Shown here in pieces: positions 24,104 through 31,845 of a stretch of DNA of 37,579 bases (its first letter is position 1; each line of letters opens with the position of its first letter). This stretch comes from Bacteroidota bacterium. GTDB lineage: Bacteria; Bacteroidota; Rhodothermia; Rhodothermales; JABDKH01. The translations under genes and the position numbers were made by a program. The notes beneath the pieces are model-generated. The model searched no databases. It was not told the DNA's origin and saw only the letters and a program-made list of their open reading frames with translations. The stretch is taken from contig JAGQWL010000015.1 of assembly GCA_020437385.1 (NCBI GenBank), forward strand, positions 1 through 37,579, read 5' to 3'.

Positions 24104-26569
24104 ATGATGAAGAGAATCCTGCCTGCCCTTCTGGTACTCTGGGTCATCGGATCAGCTGGATGTGATCGAGCCGACAACGTGAGAGAGCCGGGCCGGGCGC
24201 ATGCCTCGCTCTGGCCGGCCGCGCGCGGCGGTGATCCCATCGACCGCGACATCGAAAAGCGTATCAGTGAACTGATGTCGCAGATGTCGGTCGAGGAAAA
24301 GGTCGCCCAGACAATTCAAGGCGATATCAATTCGCTGACGCCGCAGGACGTACGTACCTACCGCCTCGGCTCCGTTTTGAACGGCGGAAATTCGGCACCG
24401 AACCGGGATGTCAAAGCCCCGGCGTCAGAATGGCTGAAGTTGGCGGACGCGTTCTATGATGCCTCGATGGATACAACGGGGGGCAGACTGGCGATTCCGG
24501 TTCTGTGGGGCACGGACGCGGTACACGGCCACAACAATATCGTCGGCGCCACCGTGTTTCCGCACAACATCGGCCTTGGGGCCATGAGGAACCCGGAGCT
24601 GATCCGTCGAATCGGTGAGGTGACCGCGACCGAAACAATTGTTACCGGCCAGAACTGGACCTTTGCGCCGACTCTGGCGGTCGTGCGGGATGATCGATGG
24701 GGCCGAACCTACGAAGGGTACTCGGAGAATCCCGAGGTAACGGCTTCCTACGCCGGCCAGATGGTCGAAGGCATTCAGGGATCCGTCGGCACGGACGACT
24801 TCCTCGGCAAAGGCAAGTTGATTGCAAGCGCGAAGCACTTTCTCGGAGACGGCGGTACGCTGAACGGAAAGGACCAGGGGGACAACGTTTCGTCCGAGGA
24901 GCACTTGCGCGACATCCACGCCGCAGGATACCTGGAGGCCGTTCCGGCCGGAGTGCAAACGATCATGGCATCCTTCAATACCTGGCAGGGCGTGAAGATG
25001 CATGGAAACCGCTCGCTGTTGCAGACGATTCTGAAGGATCGGATGGGCTTCAACGGGTTTGTCGTTGGCGACTGGAACGGACACGGTCAGGTTGACGGGT
25101 GCACGGTCACGAGTTGTGCTCCGGCCTTTAATGCCGGTCTCGACATGTTCATGGCTCCGGATTCCTGGAAGGACCTGTACGAAAACACGGTTCGTCAGGT
25201 CGAATCAGGTGAGATCTCGGAGGCACGTCTTGACGACGCCGTTCGTCGAATACTTCGTGTAAAGTTTCGCGCCGGGCTGTTCGAAAAAGGTCGTCCGTCG
25301 GACCAACCGGGTGCGGGCGACTTCGCAATGCTCGGATCGGATGACCACCGCGCCGTTGCCAGGCAGGCCGTGCGCGAATCCATGGTTCTGCTGAAGAACA
25401 ATGGTGGCTTGCTGCCGCTGGCACCTTCGTCGACCATCCTGGTGGCCGGCGACGGCGCGAACAATCTGGAGAAACAGACGGGGGGATGGACGCTTTCCTG
25501 GCAAGGTACAGGGAATCTGCGCTCCGATTTCCCCAACGGAGAAACGATCTGGGAAGGACTTCGCACAGCTGTCAGCGCGGCCGGCGGTACGGCCGTTCTG
25601 AGCGAAGACGGCACGTATTCGATTCGACCCGATGTCGCCATCGTTGTTTTTGGAGAGAACCCGTATGCGGAGTTTGTGGGAGACAGGGAAAATCTCGACT
25701 ACGATGTCCCTGAAAGTGACGGTCTCGCGATTCTGCAAAAGCTCAAGGCTGATGGGATTCCAACCGTGAGTGTTTTCGTTTCCGGCCGGCCGCTGTGGGT
25801 CAATCCTGAGCTGAACGCGAGCGATTCGTTCGTTGCCGTTTGGCTGCCCGGCTCGGAGGGCGGTGGAGTCGCCGACGTCCTTCTTGCGCGCGCCGATGGT
25901 AGTGTTCGTAGCGACTTCTCAGGAAAACTGTCGTATTCCTGGCCGCGCACTGCTGTTCAGACGCCTCTGAATACGGGCGACGCCAACTATGATCCGCTTT
26001 TTGCCTACGGATTCGGACTAACCTATTCGGACCAGAGCGATCTGGGGTTATTGCCAGAGGAGTCCGGGATTCTGGCGTCGGCAGATGGGAACGGAGTCTG
26101 GTTTGATGATGGCGAATTCGCGCCTGCCTACGAGTTGCAGACGTCGGGGGCGGTTTCCGTCGGTCGCGTCGACCGGGAAGCCCAGGAGGACTCCCGTCAG
26201 CTCACGTGGACCGGTTCCGGGAGTGCGTGGGTGACAAGCGATGCCACGGACTACACGAGAGAATCCAACGGCGACATGGTAATTCAGCTCGACTACCGCA
26301 TCGATTCCGCTCCCGCCGGAAGCGTTGAACTCGTGGCCGGATGCGGCGACACGTGCGAAGGGCGTGTCGATCTTATGACCCTGTTCCAGGACAGCCAACC
26401 CGGAGAATGGTATCAGCTGTCCGTGCCCCTCAACTGCCTCGCAGAGCGTGGAGCGGATATGTCGCGTCTGGTCAGCCCGTTCGGTCTGCGGGCCTCTGAA
26501 GCATTCACGGTGAGTATCTCACGGATTGCTTTGGAAGCAAATACCGGAAACGCCATCTGCCCGAATTAG
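24104..26569 (+). CDS. GH3 exo-beta-glucosidase-type lipoprotein
   Basis: 821 residues with adjacent in-frame ATGs at 24104 and 24107. The N-terminus is a lipoprotein signal (MMKRILPALLVLWV, then IGSAGC), with Cys20 as the lipidation site. The GH3 N-terminal TIM barrel is clear: LWGTDAVHGHNN near 135, the KH motif at Lys244-His245, and the nucleophile Asp323 in VVGDWNGHG. The GH3 C-terminal alpha/beta sandwich follows (VLLKNNGGLLPL; DVAIVVFGENPYAE; SGRPLWV). The last ~160 residues form an extra beta-sandwich like that of marine ExoP-type 1,4-beta-glucan glucohydrolases. It should remove glucose from the non-reducing ends of beta-glucans at the cell surface or in the periplasm. It is monocistronic by spacing, 128 bp before the sigma-factor gene. 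Confidence 0.93.
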   Translation: MMKRILPALLVLWVIGSAGCDRADNVREPGRAHASLWPAARGGDPIDRDIEKRISELMSQMSVEEKVAQTIQGDINSLTPQDVRTYRLGSVLNGGNSAPNRDVKAPASEWLKLADAFYDASMDTTGGRLAIPVLWGTDAVHGHNNIVGATVFPHNIGLGAMRNPELIRRIGEVTATETIVTGQNWTFAPTLAVVRDDRWGRTYEGYSENPEVTASYAGQMVEGIQGSVGTDDFLGKGKLIASAKHFLGDGGTLNGKDQGDNVSSEEHLRDIHAAGYLEAVPAGVQTIMASFNTWQGVKMHGNRSLLQTILKDRMGFNGFVVGDWNGHGQVDGCTVTSCAPAFNAGLDMFMAPDSWKDLYENTVRQVESGEISEARLDDAVRRILRVKFRAGLFEKGRPSDQPGAGDFAMLGSDDHRAVARQAVRESMVLLKNNGGLLPLAPSSTILVAGDGANNLEKQTGGWTLSWQGTGNLRSDFPNGETIWEGLRTAVSAAGGTAVLSEDGTYSIRPDVAIVVFGENPYAEFVGDRENLDYDVPESDGLAILQKLKADGIPTVSVFVSGRPLWVNPELNASDSFVAVWLPGSEGGGVADVLLARADGSVRSDFSGKLSYSWPRTAVQTPLNTGDANYDPLFAYGFGLTYSDQSDLGLLPEESGILASADGNGVWFDDGEFAPAYELQTSGAVSVGRVDREAQEDSRQLTWTGSGSAWVTSDATDYTRESNGDMVIQLDYRIDSAPAGSVELVAGCGDTCEGRVDLMTLFQDSQPGEWYQLSVPLNCLAERGADMSRLVSPFGLRASEAFTVSISRIALEANTGNAICPN

Positions 26570-26697
26570 GGCCGCGCAGGGACCCGATTCGCAATCATAC
26601 TGTCAAATTCGTTAAGCGCGGAAGTTTCCCATGCCGCGTTGTAAACGAAAACCATCCTTTCGCTGTCCATCATATCAGAACGCGAAACTGACAGTTG

Positions 26698-27261
26698 ATG
26701 ACTGACGACACGGCCGGCGGTGAAGGAGCCGGTGGGCAGTCCTTTCGGGAGTTTGTCGAAGCAAACCAACGATGGGTCTACTACCTCGCACTCGACCTGC
26801 ACGGAAATCATCATGATGCGGAGGACCTCTCGCAAGAAGTCTTCATCCGGGCGCATACCGGTCTGGAATCATTCCGGGGCGATGCGTCCGTGCGAACGTG
26901 GCTGCGTCGAATTGCTATCAACCTCTTTCTGAATTCGCGTCGGAAGAAGGCGGTTCGCTTCATGAGCTTCTTCGAGAACGACGAGGATCAGGATGTCGCT
27001 TCAGTTGCTCACCTACCGGATTCGAGTGCTGAGGCCGCTGAAATTCGTCGCAACGTCGACGAAGCCCTGAAGCGCCTGTCACCTGCTGAAAGGAGCGCAT
27101 TCGTGCTGCGACATCTGCAGGACTTGACTGTGAGTGAAGTCGCTGTCACAATGGAAGTAGCAGACGGGACCGTCAAGAGCCTCTTACATCGGGCGACCCG
27201 GAAGATGCAGAAAGCACTTGCTGTGTATTCGACAACTGCGAGCCGAACAACGGTGAACTGA
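26698..27261 (+). CDS. ECF-type RNA polymerase sigma factor
   Basis: 187 residues from the ATG at 26698 (an in-frame TTG lies one codon upstream). Region 2 is visible at about 15-90 (FVEANQRWVYYLALDLHGN, DAEDLSQEVFIRAH, RTWLRRIAINLFLN), including the core-binding DAEDLSQEVF motif. Region 4 is at about 120-175 (LKRLSPAERSAFVLRHLQD, LTVSEVAVTMEVADGTVKS, LLHRATRKMQ), the helix-turn-helix for the -35 element. The short linker between them confirms group 4 (ECF). The stop abuts the start of the anti-sigma gene, so the pair is co-translated. It is first in an operon with four exported HEAT-repeat genes and probably controls them and itself. Confidence 0.95.
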   Translation: MTDDTAGGEGAGGQSFREFVEANQRWVYYLALDLHGNHHDAEDLSQEVFIRAHTGLESFRGDASVRTWLRRIAINLFLNSRRKKAVRFMSFFENDEDQDVASVAHLPDSSAEAAEIRRNVDEALKRLSPAERSAFVLRHLQDLTVSEVAVTMEVADGTVKSLLHRATRKMQKALAVYSTTASRTTVN

Positions 27262-28110
27262 ATGAAGGACCCAACTTGCCACCGGATCGAAGAACTGATC
27301 GTAGAGTCCGCCTCGGCGGAGCTTAGCGCCGCAGATCGCGAGCTCGTCACGACGCACCTTGCATCCTGCGAGTCGTGCGCCGCATTTGCGGCGTCGGTCC
27401 GAAACGTCATCTCTGGAGTTCGGGAGTCACCACACGTCGACCCCGGCGAAGTGTACTGGGACCGCTACTACGGTCGGCTCCTGGATCGCATGGAGCAGCG
27501 AGGCAACGCCGTTGCGCCGACCGGCGCATCACTGTTGGAGCGATTACGTGCGGCCTTTACTCCCCGCTACACGATCCCAGCGGCCGTTCGGCAGGCGTTC
27601 GTTGCGGTAATCCTTGTGGGAATAGGCGTTGTGATTGGGCGATTGGCGCTCACCGAGCCGACCGAAGCGCCGATCGAGCCGATGGCCCAGGTCGACCTCT
27701 CCGCAGCGGCGACCCGCGCACAGGCATACGACTACATCGCCCGTTCCAAGACGCTCCTGATCGGGTTGGCAAATTTTGATCCCGGAGACGAGGATCCGGC
27801 CCTGCTCAACCTGCCGCGTCGGCAGGAAATCGCAGCACGACTGGTGTCGGAGGCAGGCACGCTGAAGAGCGACCTCGGGGCCGCAGATCAACATCGGCTG
27901 GAAGAACTCATCAGAGATCTCGAGCTGATTCTCATGCAGATCGCCAATATCGAAGAGAACCACGACATCCCGGAAATCGAAATACTTCAAAGTGGTCTCG
28001 ACCGATCCGGCGTGCTGTTCCGCATCAACGTCGAGGAGATGCGCCGCGACGAGCCGGAGCGCGAATCGGCAAGTGCCGAATCCGCAAACAGGAATTCACT
28101 TTCACTCTGA
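27262..28110 (+). CDS. Zinc-finger transmembrane anti-sigma factor
   Basis: 282 residues starting directly after the sigma-factor stop. The N-terminal ~45 residues carry the ZAS/zf-HC2 pattern: an early Cys-His (DPTCHRIEEL) and HLASCESC (H-x3-C-x2-C) near residue 32. By family knowledge this binds zinc and holds the sigma factor in the cytoplasm. One transmembrane helix lies at about 112-132 (FVAVILVGIGVVIGRLAL). The C-terminal ~150 residues are predicted periplasmic and helical (RSKTLLIGLANF, RRQEIAARLVSEAG, LIRDLELILMQIANIEE) and end in an acidic/Ser-rich tail. This periplasmic part is the likely signal receiver and could contact the HEAT proteins encoded next. An AAGGA ribosome-binding site for the next gene lies in the 12 bp gap. 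Confidence 0.9.
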   Translation: MKDPTCHRIEELIVESASAELSAADRELVTTHLASCESCAAFAASVRNVISGVRESPHVDPGEVYWDRYYGRLLDRMEQRGNAVAPTGASLLERLRAAFTPRYTIPAAVRQAFVAVILVGIGVVIGRLALTEPTEAPIEPMAQVDLSAAATRAQAYDYIARSKTLLIGLANFDPGDEDPALLNLPRRQEIAARLVSEAGTLKSDLGAADQHRLEELIRDLELILMQIANIEENHDIPEIEILQSGLDRSGVLFRINVEEMRRDEPERESASAESANRNSLSL

Positions 28111-28122
28111 ACGAAGGAAAAA

Positions 28123-29880
28123 ATGCAGACGACTGGACGAATTTTAACTGCGGCAATCATCGTTGTGATTGCATCCGCCGCGACGACGCCAATCGCGACG
28201 GCGCAAACGGCCGAGAAGGACTATATCGCCGCTAACAACCTCGTTCTTGACGGTAAATGGAGTGAGGCCGAGGGCGCGATGCAGGCGTTTGCCAAGAAGT
28301 ATCCACGACACGACCGTGCAGACGATGCGTCATTCTACGCGTGCTACGCCGGCGAAAGGCTTCGTCCCGACTCTGAAGGAGCCTTCCGATGTTACGAGTC
28401 GTTCGTCAAGGACTATTCGCGAAGCAACTACGTCGATGAGGCCCAGGCAAACATGGTGAAGATCGGTCGCGAACTGGCCTCTAGAGGGCTTCCGGAGTAC
28501 GGCCAGAAAATCAAGGCATTGAAGAGCAGCAACGATGAGGAAGTCGCGTTAGCGGCACTTTATGCCCTTCAGAACATCGGCGACGACGACGCGCTTTCGA
28601 CGGTGATGACGCTCTATGACCGGACCAGCGACGAGAAGATCCGTGGGAAGATCGTCTACGTTCTTGCTGATTTCGAGTCCGCTGACGTATCCGCAAAACT
28701 CGCGGAAATCGTCGCCTCGGATCCGTCGACAGACGTTCGGAAGAAAGCGGTCTACGCCCTCGGCAACGTTGAGACGGCTGCTTCGTCGAAATTGCTTGTC
28801 GACATTCTGAAGTCGGATGCACCGACCGAAGTCAGGAAGGCGGCGATGCACGCCATCGCCAACCAGGAGAACGAAGGTTCTGTAGACGTGTTGTCATCCG
28901 TCGCGATGACGGAGACCGACCCTGACCTGGCCAAGGGCGCCGCTTATGCACTTGGCAATGTCGACACGCGTGCCGCGTCGGACGCCCTGCAGAAGATCGC
29001 CGCTGAGGCTCGCGAAAGAGAGGCACGAAAGGCCGCGGTGTATGCCCTTGGAAATCGAGACGACGTCAACGTCGTGCCGGTGCTCGTCAAGATCGCCAGC
29101 GAGTCAACGGATTCTGAACTGGGTAAGGCTGCCGCCTATGCCCTCGGAAACGTCGAAACCGAATCTGCCGCAAAGGGTCTGGAGACCATTCTTTCGAGCG
29201 CCCGGTCAAGCGAGGTGAAAAAAGCGGCACTCTACTCAATTGGAAACCGTGAAGACGCCGCGTCACTCGCGGCCCTGAGAGCCACCGCCGAAGCTTCGAC
29301 CGATCCTGAACTGCAAAAGGCAGCCGTGTACGCGATCGCGAACAACGACGGGCGCGATGCCTACTCTGCCCTTGTTTCCATCTACGGAAAAACGACTCGG
29401 AATGAAGTCCGCCGTGCCGTCTTGTATGCAATCGGTAACGGCGAATATCCGCAGGCACGCGAGTTCCTGCTGAAGCAGGCCAACGCCTCCGGGCAGTCGG
29501 ATCTCTCAAAGACTGCCGTGTATGCGCTCTCGAACATTCTGTCTGACTCCGATCGAGGCGTGTTCATGGAGATCTTTAAGTCCGCCAAAGACGGCGACGT
29601 GAGACGCGCGGCGCTCTACCAGATCGCAGACGCAGGAGCGGACACGGTGCCGCTCCTCTCGGAGATGTTGGAATCAGAAGCAGATGACGACATTCGACGC
29701 GATATCATCCACGCACTCGGAAGCTCGGAAAGCGATTCGGCTGTTCCCGTTCTCGCTCGAGTAGCACGAACCGATCGCAATACCCGAAACCGCACCGCCG
29801 CGGTGCAGGCCCTGGGGAATATCGGAACACGAAGCGCAAAGGATGCGCTGCTGAGCATCTTGCAGAACGACGAAAACTAG
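28123..29880 (+). CDS. Exported protein with TPR-like N-terminus and about 14 HEAT repeats
   Basis: 585 residues; Shine-Dalgarno AAGGA at 28114-28118. Signal peptide MQTTGRILTAAIIVVIASAA is followed by cleavage near ATAQ. Residues about 30-125 look like two tetratricopeptide-like units (LVLDGKWSEAEGAMQAF, GAFRCYESFVKDYSRSNY), as in BamD/YbgF-type proteins. From about 135 to the end I count 14 repeats of 31-32 residues with the core 'x-E-V-R-K-A-A-V-Y-A-L-G-N-x5-A-x3-L-x2-I-x3'. They fit the PBS-lyase HEAT-like family and form an alpha-solenoid used for protein-protein contact. No catalytic motif is seen. It is probably a periplasmic scaffold. It is the first and longest of four such genes, 12 bp after the anti-sigma gene. 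Confidence 0.9.
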   Translation: MQTTGRILTAAIIVVIASAATTPIATAQTAEKDYIAANNLVLDGKWSEAEGAMQAFAKKYPRHDRADDASFYACYAGERLRPDSEGAFRCYESFVKDYSRSNYVDEAQANMVKIGRELASRGLPEYGQKIKALKSSNDEEVALAALYALQNIGDDDALSTVMTLYDRTSDEKIRGKIVYVLADFESADVSAKLAEIVASDPSTDVRKKAVYALGNVETAASSKLLVDILKSDAPTEVRKAAMHAIANQENEGSVDVLSSVAMTETDPDLAKGAAYALGNVDTRAASDALQKIAAEAREREARKAAVYALGNRDDVNVVPVLVKIASESTDSELGKAAAYALGNVETESAAKGLETILSSARSSEVKKAALYSIGNREDAASLAALRATAEASTDPELQKAAVYAIANNDGRDAYSALVSIYGKTTRNEVRRAVLYAIGNGEYPQAREFLLKQANASGQSDLSKTAVYALSNILSDSDRGVFMEIFKSAKDGDVRRAALYQIADAGADTVPLLSEMLESEADDDIRRDIIHALGSSESDSAVPVLARVARTDRNTRNRTAAVQALGNIGTRSAKDALLSILQNDEN

Positions 29881-29909
29881 TACCATCATCACCCTTTTCG
29901 AGGCGAATC

Positions 29910-30572
29910 ATGAAACACCCAAAGGCGCTGACCGGTGCGATCATCATCGTTGCCTTCCTGACGATCGCCGCGAGTCCCATCGCTTCCTTCACCTTCTGGA
30001 ACGGACTGTACGTCAGAGTAGCGGGCTTCTTCGCGGATGGCAATCCGGTGGCCGCGTTCTCGGATGTTCAGTCACTTCCGAACGAGACAGATTCCGATGT
30101 TGCCAAGGCCGCCCTCTATGCATTGGCTAACTCGACGGATGCGGAGTCCGTGGGGGATCTTGCTACGTTCGCCGGGAATCGGTATCCGCTTGAGGTCCGC
30201 AAAGCGGCAGTGTACGCCATCGGAGATGTTGGTGGAGACGAAGCGCAGCGAATCCTCGTCGGCGTCGTCCAGAATGCAGACGAGGTTGAATTGGCGAAAG
30301 CCGCAGTCTACGCACTTGCGAACACCCTCCACACCGGCCAGTCCGGCTTGCTGGCCGAAATTGTGGATTCGCCAGTGCGGACTGAGATCCGGAAGGCGGC
30401 CGTGTATCAGATAGCGAACGTGGGCGGAGACGACGCGGTTGATGCACTGGGTAGAATCATCCAATCGGATTCACCGACGGAATTGCGGAAGGCCGCTGTC
30501 TACGCTCTCGGCAACATCGGAAGTCCGAGGGCCCGGTCCGTGCTTTCCCGATTGGTCGGTAGTGAAGGGTGA
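29910..30572 (+). CDS. Small exported or membrane-anchored HEAT-repeat protein
   Basis: 220 residues, 29 bp after the previous gene, with a GAGG ribosome-binding site at 29900-29903. The N-terminus MKHPKALTGAIIIVAFLTIA is a signal peptide or a single membrane anchor; a second moderately hydrophobic part follows (FTFWNGLYVRVAGFF). From about residue 57 there are five repeats of 31-32 residues with the KAAVYALGN core (KAALYALANS, KAAVYAIGDV, KAAVYALANT, KAAVYQIANV, KAAVYALGNI). These repeat cores are nearly identical to those of the neighbouring proteins, so it probably arose by duplication of part of one of them. No enzymatic motif is visible. It is likely part of the same envelope assembly. 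Confidence 0.85.
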   Translation: MKHPKALTGAIIIVAFLTIAASPIASFTFWNGLYVRVAGFFADGNPVAAFSDVQSLPNETDSDVAKAALYALANSTDAESVGDLATFAGNRYPLEVRKAAVYAIGDVGGDEAQRILVGVVQNADEVELAKAAVYALANTLHTGQSGLLAEIVDSPVRTEIRKAAVYQIANVGGDDAVDALGRIIQSDSPTELRKAAVYALGNIGSPRARSVLSRLVGSEG

Positions 30573-30626
30573 TAATCGGCGTCGCTCCACGTCTGAAACG
30601 ATCTACTCCATCTAACCAACAGTAGA

Positions 30627-31826
30627 ATGGGAACGAGTGAGAACATCCGTCGATCACTGGGGGCAGTCGTGATAGTCGCGTCGATCTGCATTGCCGATCA
30701 CGCGGCCGCCCAGACTGTCGTCAGAGAGCAAGTGTCGAATTCGCTGGGGGCGGATTTCGCCGCCGTCAGGAAAGAGTCCGGTCGGTCCGATCGCTGGATT
30801 GGCTATTCGTTTGTAAGGCGGATGGAGCGCGGTAGTATGGTGGGGACCTTCGCGATCGGCGGTAGCGACCATCACGTTGAACTCGGCGACTGGATCGCCG
30901 GACGTGTGGGGCCGTCGTCGCCGAAAGAGGCCGCAAAGCGTGAACTGGACAATCTGCGCGACGAGGACGAAATCGTCGAGAAGCCCGTGGCCGTCCTGGT
31001 GCGTGTGTCCGGAAGCGATAACCAGATCAGCCGCGTCCGCTACATGACGATGTCGAGCCTGTTCGACCCGGACGGTCTCGACCTTCACTGGCTGGGTGAG
31101 CGAGAAGACGCGCAGAGCTACGATCTGTTGTTGGCCATCTACAAGGAAGCGTCGAGTCCGAAGCTGCGCAAGTCCGTCACCTATGCCATCGGATTTCACG
31201 ACGATGACGATCGTGTTGTACCCTTTCTTAAAAATCTCGCCTCGTCTTCAGACGAGGAGGATGTTGCAAAGGCTGCCGTCTATTCGCTGGGAAATCAATC
31301 CGGTACGTCTGTCACGACTTTTCTGGCAGACATCGCGCGAAGTTCACGGCCAACCGCTATTCGCAAGAGTGCGGTCTATTCCCTCGGCAACAGAGAAGAC
31401 GAAACCTCGATTGACGCGTTGACCGAGATCGTGTCGGATGCAGCTGTCGGGATCCCGATACGGAAAGCATCGCTCTATGCGCTCGCGAACTGCGCTGCGC
31501 CCGAGGCACTCGCGACGGTACGTGCCGTCGCCACGCGTGATACAGAGGTAGAACTTGCCAAAGCCGCTACCTACTCACTGAGTCAAGTGGAAGAATCAAG
31601 CGTTCCGATGCTCCTGGAGGTGCTTCGGGAAACACAGCACGCGGCTGTCCGCAAGGCAGCCGTGTATGCGATCGGGAATGTGGAATCGCATGACGCTGTC
31701 GAGGCGCTTAAGTGGGCTGTTGGGTCTGACTATGACTCAGAGGTCCGCAAGGCGGCCGTGTATGCTCTTGGCAACATTGGAACAGATGAGGCGCGCGATG
31801 CCCTCAAAGCAATTCTTTCAAACTAG
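30627..31826 (+). CDS. Exported HEAT-repeat protein with a conserved unnamed N-terminal domain (paralogue A)
   Basis: 399 residues. Signal sequence about 1-29 (MGTSENIRRSLGAVVIVASI, cleavage after AAAQ). Residues about 30-174 form a domain I do not recognise. Its landmarks are RWIGYSFVRRM near 56, VELGDWIAGRV near 84, KPVAVLVRVSG near 119, ISRVRYMTMSS near 134 and LDLHWLGERED near 151. The same landmarks in the same order occur in the next protein. From about 175 there are seven HEAT repeats (KSVTYAIGF, KAAVYSLGN, KSAVYSLGN, KASLYALAN, KAATYSLSQ, KAAVYAIGN, KAAVYALGN). The gap to the previous gene is 54 bp without an obvious terminator, so it probably belongs to the same operon. It is likely periplasmic; its function is unknown. 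Confidence 0.85.
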   Translation: MGTSENIRRSLGAVVIVASICIADHAAAQTVVREQVSNSLGADFAAVRKESGRSDRWIGYSFVRRMERGSMVGTFAIGGSDHHVELGDWIAGRVGPSSPKEAAKRELDNLRDEDEIVEKPVAVLVRVSGSDNQISRVRYMTMSSLFDPDGLDLHWLGEREDAQSYDLLLAIYKEASSPKLRKSVTYAIGFHDDDDRVVPFLKNLASSSDEEDVAKAAVYSLGNQSGTSVTTFLADIARSSRPTAIRKSAVYSLGNREDETSIDALTEIVSDAAVGIPIRKASLYALANCAAPEALATVRAVATRDTEVELAKAATYSLSQVEESSVPMLLEVLRETQHAAVRKAAVYAIGNVESHDAVEALKWAVGSDYDSEVRKAAVYALGNIGTDEARDALKAILSN

Positions 31827-31845
31827 GCCGACTACGACAGACTAG

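Noticed and set aside
26620-26645. Possible autoregulated ECF promoter (GGAAGTTT ... GTTGTAAA) upstream of the sigma gene
   Set aside because: Only about 10 bp separate the two elements, too short for the usual ECF -35/-10 spacing near 16 bp, so the match is likely chance.
28525-31823. Regular 93-96 bp periodicity suggesting a CRISPR array or minisatellite
   Set aside because: The period equals 31-32 codons, stays in frame, and is explained by HEAT repeats within coding genes. The units are similar at the protein level with no short identical repeat plus unique spacer pattern.
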